From Bacillota bacterium (lineage in GTDB: Bacteria; Bacillota; Sulfobacillia; JACIYH01): DNA of 58,040 nt. Position numbers and translations under genes: made by a program. Shown piece after piece: positions 51,888-58,040 of the stretch; positions within the stretch are counted from its first letter, which is position 1, and each line of letters begins with the position of its first letter. The stretch covers positions 1 through 58,040 of the forward strand of contig JBFLXJ010000001.1 in NCBI GenBank assembly GCA_040757085.1, written 5' to 3'. A model generated the notes under the pieces. That model saw nothing but the letters and a program-made list of their open reading frames with translations. It ran no database searches and was not told the origin of the DNA.

Positions 51888-54401
51888 TTGGCCACGGGTT
51901 ACGAGCCTCACAGCCGCGAACTTTACTGGCTCGACCGCTGGGAAGAGTGGGACCTCTACCGGGCCGAGCAGGATCCTTCCCGGCCCAAGTATTACTGTCT
52001 GGAGATGTTCCCCTACCCGTCGGGCGACTTTCACATGGGTCACTCGCGCAACTACACCATCGGGGACGTACTGGCCCGCTTCCGCCGCATGAACGGGTAT
52101 AACGTGCTCCACCCCATGGGGTACGACGCCTTCGGTCTTCCCGCGGAGAATGCAGCTATCCTGCGGGGCATGCATCCCGCCCGGTGGACATGGGGGAATA
52201 TCGACAAGCTGCGCTACTGGTTCCGCCGCATGGGGTATTCCTACGACTGGGAGCGGGAGATATCCACCTGCCACCCGGATTACTATCGGTGGACCCAGTG
52301 GATGTTCCTGTTCCTGCACCGCCGCGGGCTTACCTACCGCGCCCGTGCTCCCGTCAACTGGTGCCCCCGCTGCGCCACCGTGCTGGCCAATGAACAGGTG
52401 GTGCAGGGGGGATGCTGGCGCTGCCACACCCCGGTGGTGAGGAAGGAACTGGAGCAATGGTTCTTCCGCATCACCGCCTATGCCGACCGGCTGCTGGAAG
52501 ATCTCAAGCTGCTGGATGGGTGGCCGGAGCGGGTGAAGGTAATGCAGGCCAACTGGATTGGGCGCTCCGAGGGAGCAGAAATCCGCTTCCCGGTGGAAGA
52601 ACTTGGCGAGGACATCACCGTGTTCACCACCCGGCAGGACACGCTGTACGGCGCGACCTTCATGGTCCTGGCCCCAGAACACCCCCTGGTCAAGCGGTTG
52701 GTGGCGGGTAAGCCCCATGAGGCTCGGGTGCTGGAGTTCGTGGCCGAGGCCACCCGGCGGCAGCAGCAACCGGATGAAGCGGTGGCCGAACGCCCCAAAG
52801 AGGGGATTTTCCTGGGCTCATACTGCCGCAATCCGGCCACCGGCGAACGGATGCCCATCTGGGTGGCCGATTACGTGCTCATGGAGTACGGGACGGGGGC
52901 GGTGATGGGGGTTCCCGCCCACGACCAGCGCGACTTCGAGTTCGCCCGCCAGCACGGGCTGCCCGTGCGGGTGGTCATCCAGCCCCCTGGAGGGAACCTG
53001 GATGGGGAGACCATGTCCATGGCCTACGACGGGCCCGGCGTCATGGTGAACTCGGGCCCCTTCGACGGGACTCCCAGCGAAGAGGGCAGGGCCCGCGTTA
53101 CGGCCTGGGGTCAGGAGCAGGGTTGGGCGCGGCCCGCCGTCCAGTACCGGCTGCGCGACTGGTTGGTATCCCGCCAGAGGTACTGGGGTGCACCCATCCC
53201 CGTGGTCTACTGCGAAAAGTGCGGCATCGTGCCCGTCCCCGAGGAAGATCTGCCCGTGCTGCTGCCCGAGGTGGTGGATTTCTCGCCCAGGGGCATGTCT
53301 CCCCTGGCCACGTCCCGGGAGTTCGTGGAGACCACCTGCCCCACCTGCCGGGGGCCGGCCCGGCGGGAGACGGATACCATGGATACCTTTGTGTGCTCCT
53401 CCTGGTACTACATGCGCTTCGTCTCTCCCCGCTACACGGCGGGGCCCTTCCAGAAGGAGGCGGCCTTCTACTGGCTGCCCGTTGACCAGTACACGGGCGG
53501 CATAGAGCACGCAGTGCTGCACCTCCTGTATTCCCGGTTCTTCACCAAGGTGCTGTACGACGCCGGGCTGGTCCCCGAGCCGGAACCCTTCCGCCGCCTG
53601 CTCACCCAGGGGATGGTGCTCAAGGACGGGGCGGCCATGTCCAAGTCGCGGGGCAACGTGGTGGAGCCGGGACCCATCGTGGAAAAGTACGGTGCCGATA
53701 CCGCCCGCATATTCGTGCTGTTTGCTGCCCCGCCCGAGAAGGAGATCGATTGGTCGGAGCGGGGCGTGGAAGGCGCCTTCCGCTTCCTGATGCGGGTGTG
53801 GCGCCTGGGCGAGGTGCGGCACGGCCTCTTCCGTCAGGTTTCCGGTGAGCCCGGGAGTGAGGTAGACAGCGCCGGGAGGGAGGTACGGCGCCTGGTACAC
53901 CGCACCATCAAGAAGGTCACGGAGGACGTGCGGGACCGCTACATGATGAACACGGCTCTGGCCGCCCTCATGGAGATGGTCAACGGCCTGTATGCGTACG
54001 TGGGCGAGGATCGCACCGGTGGCGACCCGGAGGTGGTGGCCGAGGCCCTTCACAGCCTGGCCCGTCTTCTGGCGCCGTTTGCGCCCTTCCTGGCGGAAGA
54101 AATGTGGCACCACCTGGGAGGGGACGGGAGCGTGCACAGGCAGCCGTGGCCTGCCTACGATCCTGCCCTGGTGGCGGTCGAGGAAGTGACCGTGGTGGTG
54201 CAGGTCGACGGGCGGGTGCGTCATCGCTTCCAGGCCCCGGCCGATGCCACCCCCGAGGACCTGGAGGCTCAGGCGCTGGCGGCACCGCGGGTGCGGCAGT
54301 TCCTGGCTGGCAGGGAGGTGGCCCGCGTGGTGACCGTCCCCGGCAAGCTGGTGAGCATCGCCACCGTCCCTCTGGCTGACAGGAGTAGCCGTTCTCCTTG
54401 A
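51888..54401 (+). CDS. leuS: Leucyl-tRNA synthetase
   Basis: 837 aa from a TTG at 51888 with GGGGAGGT seven bases upstream; an in-frame start nine codons earlier lies before that site. HIGH motif is HMGH at 49-52 (SGDFHMGHSRNY), the editing domain contains TTRQDTLYGATFMVLAPEHP, and KMSKS appears as AMSKS at 583-587 (first Lys replaced by Ala). Zinc-like Cys pairs: CPRCATV, CWRCH, CEKCG, CPTC. Length and domain order are normal. Controlled by the T-box upstream. Confidence 0.96.
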   Translation: MATGYEPHSRELYWLDRWEEWDLYRAEQDPSRPKYYCLEMFPYPSGDFHMGHSRNYTIGDVLARFRRMNGYNVLHPMGYDAFGLPAENAAILRGMHPARWTWGNIDKLRYWFRRMGYSYDWEREISTCHPDYYRWTQWMFLFLHRRGLTYRARAPVNWCPRCATVLANEQVVQGGCWRCHTPVVRKELEQWFFRITAYADRLLEDLKLLDGWPERVKVMQANWIGRSEGAEIRFPVEELGEDITVFTTRQDTLYGATFMVLAPEHPLVKRLVAGKPHEARVLEFVAEATRRQQQPDEAVAERPKEGIFLGSYCRNPATGERMPIWVADYVLMEYGTGAVMGVPAHDQRDFEFARQHGLPVRVVIQPPGGNLDGETMSMAYDGPGVMVNSGPFDGTPSEEGRARVTAWGQEQGWARPAVQYRLRDWLVSRQRYWGAPIPVVYCEKCGIVPVPEEDLPVLLPEVVDFSPRGMSPLATSREFVETTCPTCRGPARRETDTMDTFVCSSWYYMRFVSPRYTAGPFQKEAAFYWLPVDQYTGGIEHAVLHLLYSRFFTKVLYDAGLVPEPEPFRRLLTQGMVLKDGAAMSKSRGNVVEPGPIVEKYGADTARIFVLFAAPPEKEIDWSERGVEGAFRFLMRVWRLGEVRHGLFRQVSGEPGSEVDSAGREVRRLVHRTIKKVTEDVRDRYMMNTALAALMEMVNGLYAYVGEDRTGGDPEVVAEALHSLARLLAPFAPFLAEEMWHHLGGDGSVHRQPWPAYDPALVAVEEVTVVVQVDGRVRHRFQAPADATPEDLEAQALAAPRVRQFLAGREVARVVTVPGKLVSIATVPLADRSSRSP

Positions 54402-54402
54402 G

Positions 54403-54483
54403 GTGGAACGGGGCCCGGAACAGCCCGCCGGGGACCATGTTTCCTGGTGGAAGGAACTGGGTAGCGTGATGGCGAAACAGTAA
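54403..54483 (+). CDS. Possible 26-residue small protein
   Basis: GTG at 54403 to TAA at 54481-54483, beginning two bases after leuS stops. The sequence reads MERGPEQPAGDHVSWWKELG and then SVMAKQ; the WW dipeptide and even composition look protein-like rather than random. The ribosome site is weak, so expression would depend on coupling to leuS. I do not recognise a family. It may be chance. Confidence 0.25.
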   Translation: MERGPEQPAGDHVSWWKELGSVMAKQ

Positions 54484-54488
54484 AGGGG

Positions 54489-54509
54489 CGGCTCCCGCTG
54501 AGGGAGCCG
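54489..54509 (+). terminator. Hairpin after leuS
   Basis: CGGCTCCC (54489-54496), loop GCTGA, GGGAGCCG (54502-54509), perfect 8-bp stem but followed by TCTGCC rather than a T run. A possible terminator of the leuS transcript. Confidence 0.45.
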
Positions 54510-54563
54510 TCTGCCTATGCTGACCTGTACTGGCCTGAGCTGCAGGGGGGAGGTGCGGGGGCA

Positions 54564-55331
54564 GTGTCTTCGCCTGAGCGTCTGGCCACGGTAGTGCTGC
54601 TCAGCCTGGCCCTGCTGGCGGTACCGGTTACCCTGTGGCGTCATGGTGCCCTGGGTAGCGGGCTGTTGGGAGTGCATGATTATGGTCGTGCGGAGCCTGC
54701 TGCGCCGTCCCGCAGCGATCGACTGCCAGGAACGGGGGGCGGGTCCGAACCACCAGGAGCAGGTGACGACTCTCAGCCGGGGGGAGAGCATCACGGAGGG
54801 GGTGACGGTCTTCAGCCGGGGCAGGGGGTTAGCGCGCCCGAGCCCTATCGGGGTGTGGATGCGGGCGGCCCGGACGGGGGACTGGTTGTGCACGTGGCGG
54901 GGGCGGTAAGAGATCCGGGGGTGTATACCCTGCCCGCGGGCGCCCGGGTGGTGGACGCCATCCGGGCGGCGGGCGGGGAAAGGGACGAAGGTGCCGCCTG
55001 GGTCCTGAATCTCGCCGCGCGGGTTCTGGACGGAGATCGCATCTACGTGCCCACCCGGCAGGAGGTGGCGGGGTCCGGGGCCGGGACCAACTGGCAACAA
55101 GCGTCTCCGGTCGCCTCCGGTGGGACCGGACCCCTGCGGCCGGTTGATATCAACCACGCTTCCGTCCAGGAGCTGGATACCGTTCCCGGAATCGGTCCTG
55201 CTCTGGCGCAACGCATTGTGGCTTTCCGCAAGGCCAACGGCCCCTTTGCTCGAGTGGAAGACCTCACCAGGGTTCCTGGCATCGGACCCAAAACCCTGGA
55301 GAGCATGAAGGACTGGCTGGTTGCCCGGTGA
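54564..55331 (+). CDS. comEA: Competence protein ComEA (SLBB plus helix-hairpin-helix)
   Basis: 255 aa, GTG start after GGGGGGAGGTG. One N-terminal membrane segment (about 6-24), a Gly/Pro/Ser-rich spacer, an SLBB domain (about 106-162, LVVHVAGAVRDPGVYTLPAG) and two HhH units (about 190-254: VDINHASVQELDTVPGIGPA, then FARVEDLTRVPGIGPKTLES). ComEA binds double-stranded DNA outside the membrane during uptake. comEC is not adjacent, as thrC follows. The pilus ATPases at 4789-7530 could supply the uptake motor. Confidence 0.9.
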   Translation: MSSPERLATVVLLSLALLAVPVTLWRHGALGSGLLGVHDYGRAEPAAPSRSDRLPGTGGGSEPPGAGDDSQPGGEHHGGGDGLQPGQGVSAPEPYRGVDAGGPDGGLVVHVAGAVRDPGVYTLPAGARVVDAIRAAGGERDEGAAWVLNLAARVLDGDRIYVPTRQEVAGSGAGTNWQQASPVASGGTGPLRPVDINHASVQELDTVPGIGPALAQRIVAFRKANGPFARVEDLTRVPGIGPKTLESMKDWLVAR

Positions 55332-55441
55332 GGGGCCCTGATGCCTGCTGGAGGGCCCAGTACTTCGGCTAACGCCTGGCCGGAGAGCGCTTTCGCGCTT
55401 GCGGGGACAGGCAGGCGGCGAGGCAGTGAGGGGGGCAGTGA

Positions 55442-55471
55442 TTGCAGGCAGTTGCTGAACCGTGCTAAGAT
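55442..55471 (+). promoter_or_regulatory. Candidate promoter of thrC
   Basis: TTGCAG (from 55442), 18-base spacer, TAAGAT (ending 55471), 39 bases before the thrC start. A moderate match; no leader structure is evident. Confidence 0.45.
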
Positions 55472-55510
55472 CAGGCTGTCGCGTGCTCCGCTGAGGGGAA
55501 GGGAGAGAAA

Positions 55511-56779
55511 TTGGGTTTTTCTTTGCGCTGTACGCGTTGCGGAGAGGTTTACCCGGCCGATCCGGCGGCCACTACCTGCCCGGTGTGTGATGGGGGTCCG
55601 GAATCCCCCAGCATCCTGGAAGTGAGGCAGGAAAGCGGACTGGATCGCGGCATGTGGGAAAGGATGTTGGCCCGATCTCCGCGTGAGTGGGGGATATGGC
55701 GCTTCGGAGAGATGCTCCCCGTGGAGAGGGTGCCCAGGAACTGCGGCGGTGAGGTGCTCACCGGAGGTGAAGGTGACACGCCGCTCCTGCGGGCATGGCG
55801 GCTGGGGGAGGAGTTGGGAGTCGACCTCTATCTGAAAAACGAAGCCTTCAATCCCACCGGCTCTTTCAAAGACCGGGTGGCTGCCATGGTGGTGGCCAAG
55901 GCCCTCGAGGCGGGGGCAGGCCGGCTGATCCTTTCGTCTTCCGGTAACATGGCGGCGGGGGTGGCTTCCCTGGCGGCGGTGGCGGGTTTGCGGGTCACGG
56001 CGGTGGTGGCACCGGAGACCAGCGTGGCCAAGGTGGCTCAGATCAAGATGTACGGGGCGGACGTGGTGCGGGTAGGCCCCACTGAGACGGACCGCCTGAA
56101 TCTGTGTCTGGAAGCGGCCCGGCGCCTGGGATGGTTCACCGCCACTTCTCCCCTTTGTCCGTACGGGTCTTACGGGGCCAAGACCATGGCCTACGAGGAG
56201 TGGTATCAGCTGGGCGCGCGCAGAGACCGCGCGCCCGACTGGGTGGTTATCCCGGTGGGGTACGGCTGCAATTTCGTGGGGCACTGGAAGGGATACCTTG
56301 ACCTCCTGGAGGCCGGTTTCATTTCCCGCCTGCCCAGGCTGGTGGCGGTACAGCCGGAAGGGTCTCCTTCCCTTGTGAAGGCCTGGGAGGAAGGAAAGGA
56401 AGAAGGCGTACCGGGTCCTCAGAATTCCATCGCGGGTGGCATTTCCCAGACCCTCACCCTCAATGCCCGCCAGTGCCTGCAGGCCATGCGCCAGACGGCG
56501 GGCCTAGGCGTGACGGTGAGTGACACAGAAATGCTGGATGCTCAGCGCGATCTGGCGCGCCGGGCGGGCGTGTTCGCGGAACCTTCGGCCGCAGCAGCGG
56601 TTGCGGGCGTCAAGAAGCTGGCCGCCCGCGGGATGTTCGCGCCGGGCGATAGCGTGATTGCGGTGCTCACGGGGAGCGGGCTCAAAGATACTGAAATGGC
56701 GCTCCAGTCGGCCGGTGGCGATGCCCCCACCATTCCCCCCCGGGTCGAAGCGCTGCTGGAGGTGCTTCCCCCGGAGTAG
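55511..56779 (+). CDS. thrC: Threonine synthase
   Basis: 422 aa, TTG start after AGGGGAAGGGAGAG. N-terminal zinc ribbon with Cys7, Cys10, Cys23 and Cys26. Fold-type II PLP enzyme: schiff-base Lys120 in NPTGSFKDR, the SSSGNMAAGVASLAAVAGL phosphate/substrate loop, and VLTGSGLKD near the C-terminus. Converts O-phosphohomoserine to threonine. The Met in GNM replaces the more common Thr/Ala, so a relative acting on another phospho-substrate is possible. It stands alone without hom or thrB. Confidence 0.85.
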   Translation: MGFSLRCTRCGEVYPADPAATTCPVCDGGPESPSILEVRQESGLDRGMWERMLARSPREWGIWRFGEMLPVERVPRNCGGEVLTGGEGDTPLLRAWRLGEELGVDLYLKNEAFNPTGSFKDRVAAMVVAKALEAGAGRLILSSSGNMAAGVASLAAVAGLRVTAVVAPETSVAKVAQIKMYGADVVRVGPTETDRLNLCLEAARRLGWFTATSPLCPYGSYGAKTMAYEEWYQLGARRDRAPDWVVIPVGYGCNFVGHWKGYLDLLEAGFISRLPRLVAVQPEGSPSLVKAWEEGKEEGVPGPQNSIAGGISQTLTLNARQCLQAMRQTAGLGVTVSDTEMLDAQRDLARRAGVFAEPSAAAAVAGVKKLAARGMFAPGDSVIAVLTGSGLKDTEMALQSAGGDAPTIPPRVEALLEVLPPE

Positions 56780-56798
56780 TTGGGGAGGCACCGGTGGA

Positions 56799-56828
56799 TT
56801 GACGCCGGGCACGCGGCCGGTGTATGAT
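56799..56828 (+). promoter_or_regulatory. Promoter of the ECF-transporter leader
   Basis: TTGACG (56799-56804), 18-base spacer, TATGAT (56823-56828), a strong match. The start of transcription is near 56835, leaving a 264-base leader before the transporter gene. Confidence 0.78.
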
Positions 56829-56866
56829 GCTGACGGGTAGCATCCTGATCACGGAGGAGCTACACC

Positions 56867-57097
56867 GTGAGCGAGCGAGTACGGGAAAGAGGCTGCTTGG
56901 ATCCGCAAGGACCGGGACAGGCGGACAAAAACCGGGCCTTTCTGCCTGTGACGGGCAGGAGGCTCTTTTTGTGCTCGGGGGCGCCTGAGCGGGTGGCCAA
57001 GTGCGGCCGCTGCCTTGTACGCCGGCTCGCGAACCCCTGCCTTGGGCGTCGGGTCGCGGGTCCCATGCTCGCCGCGGTGGCTCGAGGGGGGTTCTGA
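56867..57097 (+). CDS. Possible 76-residue Cys-containing leader protein
   Basis: GTG at 56867 is seven bases after a perfect GGAGGAG, and the frame ends one base before the transporter ATG. The product is basic, with Cys residues in the pattern CSGAPERVAKCGRCLV and a further Cys nearby. An intrinsic terminator at 56935-56970 lies inside it. It could be a translated attenuator or a chance frame in a structured leader. No family recognised. Confidence 0.35.
   Translation: MSERVRERGCLDPQGPGQADKNRAFLPVTGRRLFLCSGAPERVAKCGRCLVRRLANPCLGRRVAGPMLAAVARGGF
56935..56970 (+). terminator. Attenuator-like terminator in the ECF-transporter leader
   Basis: GGCCT-TT-CTGCC (56935-56946) pairs with GGCAG-G-AGGCT (the strand ending at 56964) around a short loop, followed by CTTTTT; AAAAA lies upstream. 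About 100 bases downstream of the promoter and 128 bases before the transporter ATG, so it would stop transcription unless relieved. Confidence 0.7.
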
Positions 57098-57098
57098 C

Positions 57099-57821
57099 AT
57101 GACTCTAGTCAAAGTGTCTACGCGGCAGGTGGCGGTGGCCGGGCTGCTGGGCGCCCTCACCATCGCCCTGGGGCTGACCCCGCTGGGGTTTGTCCCCGTG
57201 CCCACCCCGGCAGGTAGCGCCACCACCATGCACATCCCGGCGATCATCGCCGGAGTGGTGGAAGGGCCCGCCGTAGGAGCCGCGGTGGGGGTAATCTTCG
57301 GGTCCTTCTCCTTCTACCGGGCGCAGACCCAGGCCAATCCCGTGGCACGCATGATGTTCACCGACCCGCTGATCGCGTTTTTGCCGCGGATTCTGATCGG
57401 GGTGGTGGCCTGGACGGTGTTCTGGTTCTGTCAGCGGGGGGCAACTGTGACCACCGGTAGGGGTGCCCGCAGCCTGTTTGCGGCCGCCTTCGGAGGCGTG
57501 GTGGCCCACACCTGCTACCAGGCCATGTTCCGCTACGAAATGCTGGACGGTGCAGCCGCTCTGGGGGTGGGGCTGGCGACGGGCGCCGTGGTGGCTGCCG
57601 TGGTGTGGAAGGTGCTGTCAGTCCGCGCCGGGGCGGTGGGGCTGGCCGCCCTGGCCGGTAGCTTGACCAACACGGTGGGTGTGCTCGGCCTCTCCGTGCT
57701 GAGGGGTTACATCCCCGCCCCGGCCGCCCTGGCAGTGGGAGTCCTGCACGGCATCCCCGAGATGCTGGTGGCATCCGTCCTCGCCGTGCTCGTCTACCGG
57801 GGACTGGCCAAGCGCGCCTGA
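57099..57821 (+). CDS. ECF transporter S component
   Basis: 240 aa from the ATG at 57099. About six membrane segments, with the energy-coupling-factor S-component pattern: VAVAGLLGALTIALGLTPLG, then PAIIAGVVEGPAVGAAVGVIFGSFS and a late TNTVGVLGLSVLRGY. S components capture a vitamin or metal-related ligand and dock on a shared ATPase-T module. The ligand is not predictable; pantothenate- or cobalamin-precursor-type transporters are possible. No energising subunits are nearby. Confidence 0.85.
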   Translation: MTLVKVSTRQVAVAGLLGALTIALGLTPLGFVPVPTPAGSATTMHIPAIIAGVVEGPAVGAAVGVIFGSFSFYRAQTQANPVARMMFTDPLIAFLPRILIGVVAWTVFWFCQRGATVTTGRGARSLFAAAFGGVVAHTCYQAMFRYEMLDGAAALGVGLATGAVVAAVVWKVLSVRAGAVGLAALAGSLTNTVGVLGLSVLRGYIPAPAALAVGVLHGIPEMLVASVLAVLVYRGLAKRA

Positions 57822-57917
57822 ACGGGCCCCAGCTCGTGACGTTCGAGGGCGTGGTTGGCGGGGGGCCAGCGCCCGGGGGCCCCGGGGCGGTCACTGTCAC
57901 CCGGGGCGGTCTGGCAT

Positions 57918-57981
57918 GTTGCCTCAGAATAAAAAGTACTTGTACCACGGATCGTTGCCTCAGAATGAAAGGTACTTGTAC
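57918..57981. repeat. Two 28-bp near-identical direct repeats, 36-bp period
   Basis: Copies at 57918-57945 and 57954-57981, each GTTGCCTCAGAAT followed by an A-rich block and GTACTTGTAC, differing at two positions. The spacer is eight bases. AT-rich in a GC-rich region. Upstream, CCCGGGGCGGTC also occurs twice (near 57880-57911). Two repeated sites at this spacing resemble transposase-binding sites near an element end, such as IS21-type ends. No transposase gene is visible before the window stops. Confidence 0.6.
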
Positions 57982-58040
57982 TCAAGTGGGTTAACCCCTT
58001 TCTGCGAGGACTGGGGTTTGAGCGGAGACGACTGAGTCGA

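Noticed and set aside
52818-55211. Long 797-codon frame opposite leuS and comEA
   Set aside because: It spans two real genes on the other strand and has the same antisense composition caused by high GC in third positions.
56860-56885. preQ1-I-like hairpin (CACGG, loop containing AGCTACA, CCGTG) in the ECF leader
   Set aside because: The loop partly resembles the class, but the A-rich tail and CUAA-type pseudoknot are missing, and the loop holds an ordinary ribosome site for a GTG.
56975-57070. tRNA-Ser/Leu-like segment in the ECF leader
   Set aside because: Some D-arm-like bases (GTGGCCAAGTGCGG) occur, but no T arm with TTCRA and no closing acceptor stem can be made.
57918-57981. CRISPR-like pair of repeats
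   Set aside because: The spacer is only eight bases, there are two copies only, and no cas genes are near.

Overview
The window comes from a GC-rich, apparently anaerobic or facultative member of the Bacillota (a Clostridia-, Limnochordia- or Thermaerobacter-like lineage; no closer call is possible from sequence alone). Evidence for this: T-box leaders on two aminoacyl-tRNA synthetase genes, a ribosomal protein L27 with the short N-terminal extension removed by the Prp protease, a spoIVFA/spoIVFB-like pair and a GerW-like gene from sporulating lineages, short-form HisG with HisZ, a YerC-type TrpR-like protein, minCDE next to mreBCD and rodA, and many GTG/TTG starts.

Layout. 1-585 (minus): start of a TnpB-related gene cut by the window edge. 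1141-7530 (minus): type IV pilus operon pilB-pilT-pilC, an O-antigen-ligase-like membrane protein and one pseudopilin. 7661-12439 (plus): T-box-controlled valS, folC and a small membrane protein. 12584-20628: radC, mreBCD, mrdA, minCDE and rodA, mostly overlapping or nearly so, the cell-shape and division-site module. 20681-23113: ferredoxin, a convergent GerW-like gene, and a LytM/site-2-protease pair. 23247-27621: radical SAM protein, DUF2344 protein and RNase G/E. 27677-34873: TrpR-like regulator followed by a compact hisZGCBHAF-IE operon with a perfect 24-bp operator at its promoter; no hisD is present. 34797-43501 (minus): a sigma-54 activator followed by a textbook -24/-12 promoter and five genes (M20 amidohydrolase, glutamine-synthetase-like ligase, APC permease, FluG-type amidohydrolase, class III aminotransferase) that look like an unassigned nitrogen-compound catabolic pathway. 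43702-51347: rplU-prp-rpmA-obg, nadD, an RRM protein, yqeK, an LCP protein, rsfS and a KtrAB-like potassium system. 51397-54401: leuS with its leader. 54564-57821: comEA, threonine synthase and an ECF-transporter S component behind an attenuator-like leader. The right edge carries two near-identical 28-bp direct repeats.

The most unusual feature is the leuS leader (about 51432-51840). It is a canonical T-box with a Leu specifier (CTC), but a complete tRNA-Ala(GGC) gene with encoded CCA sits inside the hairpin that normally links the F-box region to the antiterminator. Complementary 8-nt arms flank the tRNA, and the homologous hairpin in the valS T-box of this same window holds only a 2-nt loop. 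Second in interest are the sigma-54 operon and the TrpR-like-regulator/palindrome pair controlling histidine synthesis.
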